Shown in pieces: positions 37,081 through 50,854 of a stretch of 64,000 nucleotides of DNA. The notes under the pieces are model-generated. The model had not been told where the DNA came from. It saw only the letters and a list, made by a program, of their open reading frames with translations, and made no database searches. Made by a program: the position numbers and the translations under genes. Numbering within the stretch: the stretch's first letter is position 1; every line of letters begins with the position of its first letter. This DNA is from Aptenodytes patagonicus (taxonomy: Eukaryota > Chordata > Aves > Sphenisciformes > Spheniscidae): contig NC_134951.1 in assembly GCF_965638725.1 (NCBI RefSeq), positions 42,486,746 to 42,550,745 of the forward strand, read 5' to 3'.

Positions 37081-40000
37081 GTCATGGAAGAAGGCACTAA
37101 TACTTACACTCCAGCTTCTGCTGCTGAAGTTTACTGATAGCAAATTTCAAATTTGTTTAATATTAATATTTGCTGAGTAAACTTTGGCTGCATAAAAATA
37201 TATGGGAAGCAAGCCAAAAAGTTTGGTTAAAAACAGACATTCAGTGTTCAGTGCAAGAAACCACACAATGAATAAGAAGGTATTTAACACCAGTTTCCAC
37301 CATCACCTCCTACCGGCACCCTCACCCAGGATCTGCTTCCTGGGCTCCCCAGTGCTCTGTTTCTCCTGACACATCAGCCTCCTCCTTGAGGCACCACCAG
37401 CCACCTCTTCTTCCTCGATGTCCTCCTCTCTGCCTCAGGCCCCAGTAGTGCCACTGCAGAGCCCAAACTAGCAAGCTGAGCGTGGCTCAACAGGGTGGAT
37501 GCTGCTCTACCGTCATGATGTATAATGGTGGCAGCACACTGAGGTTCATCTCACCAGTTAGCAACTGGTGCTGTAGGAAATACTCAGGTGGGATTCATTT
37601 CACCTAGTTTTGGCCACCCAGAAATGAGGCATCTGAACTACTCATGTAGTCTTCTTCACTACACAACAAGGACACAAATGACCCCTGTACAGGGACATGT
37701 CTCTCTCCACCGGTATAGAGGTAGCCCTAGTACCTACGTGATTTAACAAATTCCACTCCTAGTGAAGAGAAATCATTTCCATCATCAATGTCAAAGCCAT
37801 TGGATTTCACATGGTTTCCAACAAAACTCAAACAAGGAGCAGAGTTTGAGCAAAATATGACTCTCTCACACCTAATAATGAAGAGGTCAAGGTCAGTATT
37901 AAAGCCTCACTGCACAGACTATTACCTTTCCTTAAGATGCTGTTTTTTCTGCAGATCTCAGTGCACAAGGAGCCTGAGACCCACGAGTTGTAAGTGAAAA
38001 AGAAGACCATCAACTTCCTCTCAAGTCAACAGGAGTAGAAGACAAGAAATGAGCCTATATTCAATAAGTGGTTCAGAATGACACACTTCTTTTTACTCCT
38101 CTTCAGCTAAGTGCCTATTACAAGAAGTACTTACAAGTATGAAATGCCCCATACAGCGTACATTTAACTGTCAGAATACTCTTCAGCAACTCTTATCTCA
38201 GGAGAGAAGTATTCCAGGAAGCACACCACTTAAACAAGCATGTGTTTACCAGAAGAAGAAACGACCTTTAGCAGTAATAGAAATCTCTTATGCATATCTC
38301 TGAGCTCCAGGCTTTGCAGCCAATCACTTTTCAAATGCCCCACATATATGCATGAAAAAGTTGCTTTTCAATGAATTACATAAAGCCTGTATATAAAATA
38401 ACCGTTTGTCCTCAGGTGGCATTCTCAAATATCCCTGGCAGGCACTGACTAAGGAAGGAGAGCACAAGTGATTCCCTGCTCAGCTAGCAGATGGGATGGC
38501 AATCCAGGCATCTAGCAGGTCTAGGACCAACTTGTACAATAGTGCCAGCCCTTCTCACTTGAGTCTGTCTCCCTCCTCGCTCCGCATACACTGGGTAGCA
38601 GGGCCAGTCTGAGGTGAGAGAGAGCATATCCACACCTAGGGCTGGATGGGATGTCTGTGCCTCTCCCCTAATGTTGTCCCCCAAATGCTGTGTCATACCA
38701 TCTCTTTTACAAACAGACCACATGCCACCTTAGACTAGTTTCCCTATTTCTTTGCCCACCTCAGAACAGGAGTTTCTTCCAAAACCTCACTGATTTGACA
38801 GCGTGAGCTGGTGGAAGCTTGAAGCTCAGCAGCCATCTGGTGGCATTATGGATCTGGACTTACCTCTACATTATGAATTTCTGATCTATCAAAATATTGT
38901 TGAATGGATAAATATGACAGTTTGCTATTCAATTTTTAGTTCTTCTGGGGGATCCAAGTGCTTGCTTAAACACAGCTTGGGCTATCACAGCTGCAGAGGG
39001 CATATGTCTACATAATGCTGCTGGGAAAGCTGGGGGACTGAGCTTTCTGTGACATACCCTTCTTCTTTAAAGAACTTTATGACTGTTCCCCCAAATCAAC
39101 TCCCAGAAGTTGGTAGCCAGACATGTGAAGACACTTATTCTTCTAAAGCATCTGAGCCTTACCATTATACTGGTCAGGAACTTCTTCCTTCCAGCCCAGG
39201 TACAAACCAAGGCAACTCCAAGGACTGCTGCATGATGCCAGCACACCATGACTTCCACTGCATTGTGTTGACGCACCCCAGGGACCTCTCTCCCACCTCT
39301 GTCCCAACGGATGATGAGATTCTGTCATGTATATACTTGACAATGGAAAAGATGGGGGGTTGTCTCTCCCCATCCCTGGACCACAGAACTGACATAGGGA
39401 GAGAACTCAGGTCCATTTACTAGCAATCCAGAGGAAAGTTCCACTTTGGTCACTTTTCTGAGCTTTTTTGCAAAGATATAAATGAAATCACAGCACACAG
39501 GGCAGCAGGGTCACAACCTTCAGGTTCCCTCTCTTTGCAGAAGAGCAAGAATTTATCCCCTCACATGCCTGACATGAGGTTTATCTTGTAGTGATCAACA
39601 CTTAAATTAGCACAGGCTTCAAAATATTCTGAGCCTACCCTGACTGACTATGATTTCTGTGTAAATAGTAACATCCCACGTCTTCTTGCTTCTGCACCCA
39701 CCCCACCTCCCGCTTCAGAGACCAGCAGTAAATCTACTCTCAATCCCCAGTGTACTGAGCTTTCTGAACGTAGATGTCGACCACGTCCAGGGCCTCAGAC
39801 CGTTCTGAAAAAATAATTCTTTTTTTCTTTTGGCTACAAATCACATGAAGAGAAAAGCTCTAGTTTCCTTTCCAGATCATGGGGCAGGGAATGCGTTTTA
39901 TTTTTCTTCAATACAGCACCCATCACATTTGGTTATTGCTGGTAACAGATTCGACCATAACAGCTAGCAATGGCACAGAATTAGTAAGACATGCCAAGAT

Positions 40001-42249
40001 TTCACGAGTTGTCCTAAACATGCTGTTTAATGAAAACATCCTGTGCATACCTCAGTGTGTATTTTAGCTGAACTCTATGATAATAACTACAGTATTCCAG
40101 CTGAAATACATAAATATGGGCATGAACTTGAACTTACAATTTGGACATAGAATTTGAACTTCTCTCTACCTTTTAACTCTGTCATAAGATACCAGTGTGA
40201 TAAGCAGAATCTCAGCCTGGAGAAACCAGCCCCCCTCATCTTCTAAACCTCTTACCAGAGTTCGCTGACTGATTTTGGGTGGTGAGTTCAGCTGGCACAG
40301 CTGTAGCTCCTACATGTGTTCCCCACCTCTTTTCCCCAGGTTACCATTCCTGATGCAGGGATAGCTTAGGAGGACAAATATCTCCTCTTGAGCAGTTTCC
40401 AGTTCAGTGATTTAATAATGCATGTAACACAGCATTAATGCAAGTATATACATTCTCCTCTTCCTCTTACATGGCAGCACAGTGCAGTGGCAGCTGCAAT
40501 TAGTGGGAATTTAAAAGGACATCAGGCAGACTAGAACGACCATGTTTCCTAAAGTCCATTTTCAAATATTGAATTCCTCCCTTGGAGAAAAATTAGACAA
40601 AGAAATTTATTTCAGGAGATTTTCAACACAAACGAGCAGTATGGCCCTCAGCCACTCACGCTTTGGGCATCTTGAAACATCAGTCTTCCCAATTAACATC
40701 AGTGTTAAATCCCTAATGTTTATTTGTCAGATCTTAACAGTTCCTTGAAAAGAGTTTCCATGAAACAAGTGGTAGAAACACTGTGAAAATGTGTTTTAAG
40801 AGCTGGCAGAGTCCCCAGAAAATCAAAGTCCAGGCTTCCTTTGTGGCTGCAGAAGCAACAGGAAAGCAAATGACTTAATGAAGTGCCACGTAAAATTTGA
40901 GTTCATTTGCATTGCAGTAGAGCATTGACAGGCAGCATTTGCTAGGGAAGCTCTGCAGATGATCTCTAGACAAGAGTATTGATGCAATTTCCAGCAAGGC
41001 AGCAGGAAATGTTTCCTAGTTAAAAATTTAAGAGGCAGCCACAAAACAGTAACTTCTCATGCAAGTTCTCCCATCCATCCTTGACAGACTGAACTCTGCC
41101 AAACTCACCTTCTACAGGGAAGATGTTTCAGCCCTGAGTTTCTCTGGACAAAGAAACTAAGTGAGAAATGGTATGGTCATCCTCTACAAGGGGAAAGAGC
41201 CTTCCAGAGTGCAATCTGATTTGGCTCATTGTCCTGTGGGGTTGTTTAGGTTCACATCCCTCCGGTCCTCAGGGTCTGCAATGCCAGCTGGGGAAGTACG
41301 TCAGCACTGGATGTGGTGCTGCTGCAGATGAGCCCACATTACTCACTAGGACACCAATGGTGTCAACACGGTGCTTGGGGACAGTCAGACGGTAAGCCTG
41401 AGGTGTGCCACACCAGTGTCCTGTATCTCAGGCTGCTGCAGGACAGGACAAAGGAGCAGCTGTCTGAAGTCATGCATCTTCCCTGGACACTGCACAGACG
41501 CGAAGTCTTGAAAGATACTCATTGCAAAACTGATTCACAGGCAGAAACTGCTTTCATAGTTCATAGACCTCAGCTGGCAGGAAGAAAAGAAGTAAGAGCT
41601 GCCTTTTTCACAGTGGCTCACACTTCAGAGCATCCATCCAGAATGTGAAAGATTTGGGGCTAGACTCTCTTTAGCCTACCAAGATTTAAAGCTCCTCTTT
41701 CCCAAGAGCATTCCCAAACCACCAGGGTAGAGCCTCAGCTCTGCACTGACTGAGGTCAGACTTCTCTCTCCTGCTGGATTAGGATTACTTTGCAGTCCCA
41801 GTTTTTTATCCACTATCCATCTGCCCCAGCCACATACTCAGATAATTCACTACAACAAGTCTTCCAGAGAACAGTCCAAAGAGCAACAACACCTTTTCAG
41901 CTGACTTCAGGTTGGGCAGGTTGGGTTCACATGAATGGCACATAAATAAAACTCAAGTGCAACTGAAGGAAACTCAATGAATTCAGTAATCACTTCTGGA
42001 AACACATGTGGGATGGGGCTGTGCAGCTCCCGGGTGAGAGAGGGTCTCCTCTACCCCTGCGCCGCCACTGCCCCAAGCACCCCGTGGCTGCTGGCGGGGG
42101 GATGCTCAATCTCTTCCTCCCAGTGAGGACTGAAGCAGCCTGCTCCAGCTGCCTTTGTACCCACAAAGTTTTCTCCCTGATTTTTTTACCTAAATCTTCC
42201 TGGCTGCACATTAAGCTGATTTTTTTTTCTTGTCCCATCCCACCACCCT
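37081..42249. other. non-coding stretch, nothing recognised
   Basis: Intergenic sequence between HTR1E and CGA. Open frames (124 codons at 39049-39423, 111 codons at 41313-41648) overlap frames on the other strand and show no family features. A region near 40860-41050 looks like ordinary low-repeat sequence that could be conserved, but nothing shows this directly. Confidence 0.55.
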
Positions 42250-43445
42250 TTCTATTGATGTCTATATAAGAATTCTCTGTCTGCTAGAAGGCTATTAAGC
42301 TTCCTCTAGTCCTTTCCATCCTGGGCTAAACAAGCCCACATCCTCCAGCTTTCCTTCACAGCTCACATGTCCTGCACCCCTGATGAGACCCAGTCTGCCC
42401 AAAAACACCTTCTCCCCCAGAGCTGAACAGACCCAAGCAAATACATTTTTCTCTTGCACACTCCTATGCAGCTAATTCAGTACAAGGTGTTATTTGTCTT
42501 TTTTTGAGTTAGCAATGCCAGTTTTACTCCTGTGCAGTTTGTGACAAGAAGCTTCTATTCTGTTGCTGCAATGCTCTTACGTAGACAGTTATTTTTAGAT
42601 ATGTGCTTCAGCATTAGACTTTCTAAGTATTGCGCTTTCACTTGCCTTTGCTTTTATTTCATTTCCTTGATTTTTGAACATTTGCCCAATTTATCAAAAT
42701 CAGTGTGAATTCTTCTCCTCCCAGGTACCTAAAACCACTGACCACTTAATGTCATCCACAAACTTTGCAAATATCCCATCTAGTTTATCATCCAAGTCAT
42801 TAATAAAAATAATGATTAGAGCTGCCCTCAGGTCTTGTCCCACAGGATTGCATTTGCAAAGTCCTCCCTCTTTGACAGTGGATCCTTGAAAATTATTTAT
42901 GAGCACAGTTTTTCTGCTAGCTGTGCACTCATCTAGGGATGAAAATTTTCTCTAGACCCAGGCATGATTTGAAAATTATATATCCAACAGCTGTACAAAA
43001 GTTTGACTTAAATGCAAGGTAAATTACATTTCTCATTTCACCTCATAGAGTAGGCCATTATCCTGTCAAAGAATGAAACCAGTTTTCTTTGACACAATTT
43101 ATTTTCAACAAATCTATGCTGACTATTTCTTTTTACTTGAGGAGGTGTATACAGACTGATTGTTTAAAAGCGTGTCCTACACCTCAGGTGTCAGAGTTAC
43201 TCTGGCTGGGCCATTAGAAGGTTTTTCTTTTTTAGGAACGATACTATTCAAGCCTTATTTGCACTTTGCTAAATGCAGGCACATTAAGTCTCCCCACACT
43301 CCTTTAGTTCTCTGTGATAGTTGTTAATTACACAGAGGTGGCTTTGACTAGTTCTTTCCATACTTGTTTAATCAGACGCGGTCAGCCTGAAGACATCAAA
43401 CTTACATGTTCTTTAACCTGTTCTTTGAATAATTTTTAGTCTATT
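42250..43445 (-). mobile_element. ancient CR1/L3-like LINE relic with RT remnant (minus)
   Basis: Several landmarks of an inverted old CR1 appear in order on the plus strand: 'gctaaacaagcccacatcct', 'gtcatccacaaactttgcaa', 'tccaagtcattaataaaaat', 'atcctgtcaaagaatgaaac' and 'aaatctatgctgactatttc'. Minus-strand translation at 42700-42906 gives FINDLDDKLDGIFAKFVDD, a decayed RT segment around the catalytic FADD (here FVDD). Spacers and frame are broken throughout. It is a molecular fossil with no coding capacity. Confidence 0.8.
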
Positions 43446-46400
43446 CTTTAATCACTCCTTCCCTTTTCTGGCCTTGCTGTGGAGAGCAGAGGAGAAAGCG
43501 GAAAAGAAGCAGGGCTGTCCTCCCCTCATGAGCCCGTAGCTTCTCACGTTTGATTAGTTTTGATGGCATCTGCTGGCAGACACGGGATATGCCGCTGTGA
43601 GGGTAGAGAGGAGCCAGCAGACAGACACAGACTGTCAACGGGAATATTTGCACCCCCAGTGACAGAAAACAAAGTGAGACACAACTGTAAGGATAGGTCC
43701 TGGTGAAAATAGGGTAGGGTTGTTTTGTAAGGAAATTATCACCACCCAGCAACCAAGCTTGTTCCTGTGCTGCTGGAAATGAGAGTTTAATTACACTATG
43801 TGCAAATCATATACACATCAAACAGTGCAACGCTACCCAGACTCATAAATACTAGGAGAGGCTCCAGCCACAGCCTCTGATTGTGCAGGACTGACAGAAA
43901 CGCGGGTGCACCCGCACAGAACTGGGGCCGCCTTTGCCTGGACCGGAGATCTGTGCTGCCTGCTGGTATCGCCACCGTCCTGAGCACCAGCAGGACACGT
44001 GGCACTGACCGCAGGGTACCGTCCAGGCAGGCACAAACACCCACGCAAACAGTACCTGTGCCTCTCTGCTGTCAGGATTAACTCAGTGTAGAAGTCCCAT
44101 TCCCTCTCTGCTTCCTGAATCAGCTTCCTCTATCCCTCTACCAGGAATTAGTGGCTAACCCCAAAAATGAAGGGAGACGCTGAACCCCCTGGGCAGCCTG
44201 AAGAGGACAGTCAGCACTGGGGAGCAGAGGCAGATGCTGGAGGGACCAGGCACCCTGGACTGCAGGCAGTCCTGCCTGCCTCTGCCTGTCTCTCTCCACT
44301 TCGGTGCCTTCCTCCAGGATGTGGGGGTACAAGGAGGGCCGGGAAGCTTGAAAATATGGTACCGCTAAAGGCTGTAAAACTAGCAGACAAATAAACTTAC
44401 AATCTATTGCTGCTAATAATTTCATTACTTTTATGCGAGGCTCTTAATTTTTGAGGCTTGATCTGTGCTTATTTTTCAGCACTTGGAGAACTGCTACGAA
44501 TCCTGGTTTCTAAGAGCGCTTTGTTCCTTGAGAGATGTGGCAGATAAAAGAGAGATGTGATTCGCCTCATCAAGAGAAGTGTATGCAGGATCCTCATGGA
44601 AAAAGCATTGGGAATGTGCCTGTCAAAGAAAAGGGTAAAGAAAACTAACACCAACAGAACTGAGTGATACCTCTTTCCTGGGATTAGTGTTCAGAGACAG
44701 GCAGACTTGGAGCATTAATCCCAAAAGGTATGCCACTGTTGTTGCAATAGCTTCCCTGAAAATTATATCTAGGGAAGTCAGTGGCATTGCTGATGCCATA
44801 GTCCCCATCCCATAGCAGTCCTCCCGAACATGCAAATTGTTTAAACACTCAGGATGAAATGAAAACAGGAGTAGGTACCATTTTGTGCCTCATCGCAAAA
44901 GCTAAGGACTGAGTAGCCATTAATGCCAATGCCAGACGTAACTATAAACAGTGTCTGGGATTGAGGAGGTATTTGAGTACTATATTCTAGAAGCCTGGGA
45001 CTTGTACACGAAAGGTACATACACTCAGCCAACTAACAGTACAAGTCCTTGCTCCCTGCCACTGAGGCCAGCTCAGGAGCTCTCTGTCTTTCTCTAAAAT
45101 TGTCCTCCAAAACTGGAGCCATACTGAAACAGTCCCCAGTGCTCTCTCTTGAACCAGGTCTGGGATTTGTGCTAGATGGCATAAACCGACACAGTGTCAT
45201 GGACTGTGCTAACAGGTCACCGGTACGAATGACCAGGTAGCTGGGGATGTACCCTGGCACTGTGCGATAGTAGCCAGGGAGAGGGGAACTGTTAGGTGGA
45301 AGAAGCATGAATATCCATTCACCTCTGCGCTCCAAATCCTTGCAAGGCAATCGGTGAGGAAGGGTCCACGTAGGAGCCTGAGGCTTCAGGGCAAGGGCTG
45401 ACCCTCATTGTCAAATCGGTCATCTAGGACCTGACAGCGTAAGTGGTCCCAGCTCAGGGTGCAAATGGGTATCTTGCTGGAGGGCAAGAAATCATAGTTT
45501 GACATGAAGCTCACTGAAAAGCAGAGGTGACTGGGCAGAAAATATTTTAAATAGGAAAATTTGCCCCAAATGACATGAGTTTTAAAAGACTGAAAATTAA
45601 ATTTTTGCAGAGATATAAAAAAGATGCTCTTCTTTGTAAGAAGAAATAAGAAAATAAGGAATTGTTCTTTTTTGTTGTTGTTTTGGGGTGGGTTTTTAAT
45701 TGTTTCTTTCTGTTTTCTGTCCATTTACCTCTTTCCTCATTCTATATTGCCATCATTAAGTGGCAGGGATGGGGAAAAGCAGAAACTGGGTGAGGAGAGA
45801 AAACAGTGAAAGCCTGACTTTTAAAATCGTGGTTTAAGAACTGAGCAATAATAACTATTTGAAGAACTGTGCTTATTCTATACATTTGTTGTTTGGGTTT
45901 TTTAATCAGAAACAAACTTTTCAAAAAACAGTATATATTTTTAACTTCCAAACAAACCTGCTGTTTATTGGACAGGCTGAACTGACAGAGTTTGTTGTTA
46001 CCTGCAGTCTGTATTTTTGTAATTGCATAGAATCAAATCCTTACTGAATCCACACCGTAGGAAAGTCAGAAAGTACTTTTACTTAAGTAACAATGTAGTC
46101 TCAACAAGGCATATTTTGCAATCTCTGCATGTTAAGTTTCTGAAATACCCAGTTATTCCAAAGCCTTGCATGGAAATGGTTAACGAATCAGTCTCCCTCC
46201 ACGTGAGCTCACATTTTACCTCACATTTAGCTCTCCTGATCTCCTGATTCCAAGAGAAAATTCTGCCTAAAAAATCGTGAAGATGAAAAAGTCAGCCCTT
46301 GCAGTTATCTAAAGCTTAAAGTTGTTTAAAGCTTGAGCTTTAAAACTAGTCAAATTCAAATTATAAATAGGGTATACATCTAGCCCACATTTTAAAGAAC

Positions 46401-47154
46401 TGTGGAACACCAGATGGCTTTTCTGTGCTGTGGCCTGCCATATAAAATATATTTTTATGATTTCTGATTTTGCTACAAATAGGGCACAAGAATGATACGC
46501 TGTTAATGTAAAAATAATTTTACGTATGAACTTGCCGTGGCTGGAGGCAGTTTATCAGCAGGCTGGGAGATGCCCTGCCTTTCCACCACTGGATGGCACT
46601 CAAGGGCCATAAATACTCACACCGGTAACTGCAGCAAAAGAAAATGCCTCTCAGAAAATCAAAACGCAAAGCGTCCAAAGCCTTTGGATTCTTGGTAATG
46701 CTTCTGTAATATATTCATGTTTTCGAAGTTCCAAGGAAATAAATCCAGAAAAAATGAAAAAAAAAATTCTGAGGAGAAAGGAGCTTTCCTCTGAGATGCA
46801 ACTGAATACGCATGTAGGACACAGGACCGGAGATCTGAAAGCAGTGTATCAGGAGAATTCAGCAGTCATACCCAAGCATCTCAGTCTACGTCAGCATTAA
46901 TACGGGTTGGCAGGGGACAATTGGATGGGACTTTTGTTTTTCCTTCCAGATGTGGACCCAACAGGGAGAGAAAAGGTGAGATGTATTAACTTGACCTTGG
47001 GTCTACACAGACATGACACCCTAGCTGTGCGACACCTGCACACACAAAAAGCCCTTTAAAGCAGTTCTGCCTTTGTCTTCCTTCTTTAAAGCTCAGACCC
47101 ATCCTACTGCTAGGCAGCATCATTAAAAGCCACCTGATCTCACAGCTGAGCCGG
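43446..47154. other. non-coding stretch, nothing recognised
   Basis: It contains a 14-bp perfect palindrome, GCGGGTGCACCCGC, at 43902-43915 within a short CpG-richer patch (about 43890-44020). The remainder is AT-rich with no recognisable gene or repeat. Confidence 0.5.
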
Positions 47155-47205
47155 CTGCGAGCAGGAGGTCAGGCTGGAGACCTCCTGGGGTCCCTTCCCA
47201 CCTGA
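47155..47205 (+). mobile_element. CR1 LINE 3'-end remnant
   Basis: A short segment with 'gaggtcaggctggagacctc', then 'ctggggtcccttcccacctg', follows the CR1 tail pattern (tagatgacctc..ggtcccttccaacctga) with several mismatches. It is an old fragment. Confidence 0.55.
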
Positions 47206-50200
47206 ACCGCCCTGCGCTTCCACGGCCTCATTAAGAATAAAGACAGATTGGCTTTTTTTTATAGATAAGAAGAGCACCCCGCAGCAGTAACAGTATTTGT
47301 TGGGGCGTAGCTGTAAGGGTCTGGGAGTGCGAGTAGGGTCAGGTTTGCAGAGAGGCAACTGCTTTTACACGCCAGCTGGTACACTCGGGAAAGAGGGATG
47401 AGCTCTGGAATAGATGAGCATCTCCTCAGGTCTGAAAGAGCACAGCAAGCTTCAGGCTAGCTGCAGGCTGGCAATATTTGCTGAGTTTTGCCAATTAAAG
47501 GACTTCAAAGAAAAAGATAGTTTGCACCTCTGTGGTACAAAGAAAGGTTCGGAAGAGGAGAGGTGACAGAGCCACAGCCTCTGTGGTGTAAAGATGGGGT
47601 AGAAGCAGCAAAAGACTCACCAGGAAAAGCTGCGGTATTCTAGGAAAGCAGTGTTCTGCCAAGTCTGTAATTTTTGCTACAAAGCCTAGCTATGAATTTT
47701 AGTTCCCTCTTTAATTTTTGTAAGTCTGCCTTGGAAAACCACTGTTACTGCCACTTGCAAGAGTGTGACTGCTGGTGGTGGTCTGGTCTCATTCACACAA
47801 AGGTGTTTGGTGAGCTGCGTTTCTCAGGCTGTACTGCCTGGGGTACTGTCACAGTGTTTCTAGCAATGGGCTCAGGACTCCTTTTAGTTCCATTTGGGGT
47901 ATGATGGCTACAGGATATGTTTGCTTCTGGAGAGGATTTTGCCATGGCTCAGGGGATAGATGCCTGAGGGTGAAAGGGGGGATCTCAGAACATCTAAGTT
48001 ATAATGTGATCTTCTCCAGCTACTATATAGGGCATTTTGCAACAAAGAGAAGTGTACAGTTGATGGGGCTTCATCTTCCTATTGTAGTAAATGTGTATGT
48101 GGTGTTCAGGTAGTTCATTTTACATATACATTCATGTCCCTGGAGATGTGTCCTTTGTTCAGAGAAGATCCCCAGCAGCGCGCAGGGTGCTCTCCTCACA
48201 ACAGGATGGTGGTATCTTAAAAACACACAGCTTTTAGGGGTGTTTGGTTGCTGGTTTTCTGGAGAGGATCATGTTGGTCTCTGGGTCTTTGATATATAAT
48301 AACTTGTAATTATCTCTCTGATATAGATTATAAGGCCTAGAAAGAAGATGATGGAGTTAAAACAGTCCTGCACGTACAACCTTGTTCTCCCAGCCTGTGC
48401 ACTATTCACATCAGGGCTTCAGGGCGGGGAGTGGCTCTCAGGGAGCAATCTTCTGGTCTTCTTTTACACCATCTGCTCAGAGGACTCCTTATCAGATACA
48501 GACCTTGTCCAAACCCTCTTTCCTGTAAGGCCCATTTTATGTTACCTGAAGAGGTAGAAGTCAGTGCAGTGGTTTCCAGTCTTAAACTACTAACTATCCA
48601 CCATGCACAAGATTTTCTGCGCAGCCCATTGAAATGAGGTTTTAAAATAACAAAAGTAGAAAAACACACTTTTTTTTCCCTGGAAGAAAACAGTAACAAT
48701 TTTACTTGACACTTTATACTACAGTGTAATATCAAAAAGAAGAAATAGGAAACATCAAGGGCAGAGTTTTAACTGTAAGTATCAAAACAGTGACTGCAAA
48801 TTGGGTTTTAGAAACTACAAAGCACAGTTCAAATATATGATTGTTTCTCAACAGAGATTATGTATACAACAAAGGCATTATGTTTTAACACATTCCTCGT
48901 TTAAGATTCCCAGCGTTATCTTCGCTCCTTAGCCACTCTCTAATCAAACGCTCAAAAGGAAAAAAACCTTTGTCATTACCTGCACTACGTTCACGGCCCC
49001 ATGGACACCCAGAATCCCATCAGCTAATAAGAAATGTTGTTCCACAGTCATCAGCTTCTGCCCGTAGAGCCCTAACATCCAGTTCAACAGTTGGGAACTA
49101 CAGCTCCTTCCTGAGGTGATCCACAACACAACCACCGGACTGATCCAGAGTATAACCACTGGATCATCACCACCGTAACATCACCGCCCCTTCTCTTCTC
49201 AAGCATGTCACAGAAATCTATTGCATCCATGCAATCAACAAACAGCCAACGGGCTGATGCTGCCCAAGGATGAGGAAACTGCAGAGTGCAGAAAGGTTAG
49301 TTGTTAGAGTAAATAGCTTTACACTGTCTCCACGGGCTGCTTTGTTATTGCGAGCACTTTGCTGTTTTTCAGTCTCCCCACTGTCTGACAACACATCCAG
49401 AGCAAGATCATGTTTTCTCTTCTGCTTGGGACAGAAAATATTCAGTAATACTAAGAAACTAGAAAGGATCCTTATCAGGAACCCTGTCTCACTAGGAAAC
49501 CCTGTATCATTGCCCCCAGCAATGGTTAATGCCTCACACCCAAGGAAAGGTAAAATAATAAAAATAAAGAAAACCTATCACGAACAAGTATTTGATCTGA
49601 CCAAAACACAACGAAGAAAAATATTGTTCCTAATGCCTACAGGGCTGATTTACTTCCTGAAGCGCTGGATTTGTTATGTTTGCCATTATCTTTGCATTCA
49701 TAGCTGCAAATGTTACTAATGGCCATGCAATTATGCATCTCTTTTAAACGTTAAATTAGAGCTGTTTCAGACTCTTACCTCCAGCTCTGCGCTTGGAGGA
49801 CCCATCAGCTGGAGTTCCTTCCCCCGGGCTCCCAGGCAACTGTGCGTCCCTTATGTCTTTTCAAGAATACATGGCTCAATGTTTCACACTTTAATTTATT
49901 TGGTGACTTTTCAGAATTGCTTTGTTGTTGTATTCTCCTCTGGGAGTATATTTGCATGAAAGGAACATTATGAACCACTTAGTATAAAGACATAAAACAA
50001 GTGAAATGACAAACACATGTAAAAACATAGCTATTCCAAATCAAGCTAACTCAAAAACTTGCAGGGGAAAAAAATAATTCTCCCTTCATGCCCTCGTCTG
50101 GCCTTACCTTACTCGGCAAATTAATGAGTGTACACTCATGTTAAGGAGTGAGAACAAGGAAAACATCCTCTATCCCTGTCTGCTGAGGATGAGAGCCGAT

Positions 50201-50854
50201 GGGCCTCTGCACTGACTTGAGTATCACTATGGAGAAGATGGGCAAGAAGAATGAAGGGGAAGAAAATAGAAAGAAAAAAAAAGGGAGAAAAAGAGCACGT
50301 TGGCTCTTTCTCTTTAAACACTAGTTAGCTTAGCTGTGACCCTGTGGTGGAAGTTATTGTGTTGATATAGGCTAGCAGTAACTTACTATAATCATTTCTG
50401 GAAGGAGGAGAAACAGGGATAGGAGCTGTGGTCAGACTGGTGGTTTTATTTCTGGACCAATTCTTCTCCAGGCTCTCTTCATGCAGAGGTGTAGGAAGTG
50501 GCGATGCAGCCAGGAAACTCAAGCCCTGCTTTCTCTGAACCTAACTATAGCTGGGCTTGCTCCAGAAGAAAATATCTTTACGAAATTTTCAAGAAAGAAA
50601 AACTGACTCAGCTGTGACGAGACCTGACTCCAAACCCAGGGGCAGGGTAAAGGCAGTCTTAGCAGCCACCGGGCGGTTGTTCAATCTCTATCAAGCAGCT
50701 GCTCAAGACAGCTTGAGCTGGATACTAAGATTTGGGGTGGTTTACAATTATAACACCTCAGAAAATGGAGACATGCTAAAATAATGCTGAAAGAGTGTTT
50801 TTAAAGAAACTTAAGTGGCCACAGTCTTGGAGGAAAGATTCCTCTTATGAAGTA
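47206..50854. other. non-coding stretch, nothing recognised
   Basis: Mixed AT-rich intergenic sequence. A 149-codon frame at 49270-49719 (+) shows no domain or signal and is not called. No RNA gene was seen. Confidence 0.55.

Noticed and set aside
49270..49719. 149-codon open frame (+)
   Set aside because: No recognisable family, signal peptide or conserved motif. It is likely a chance frame.
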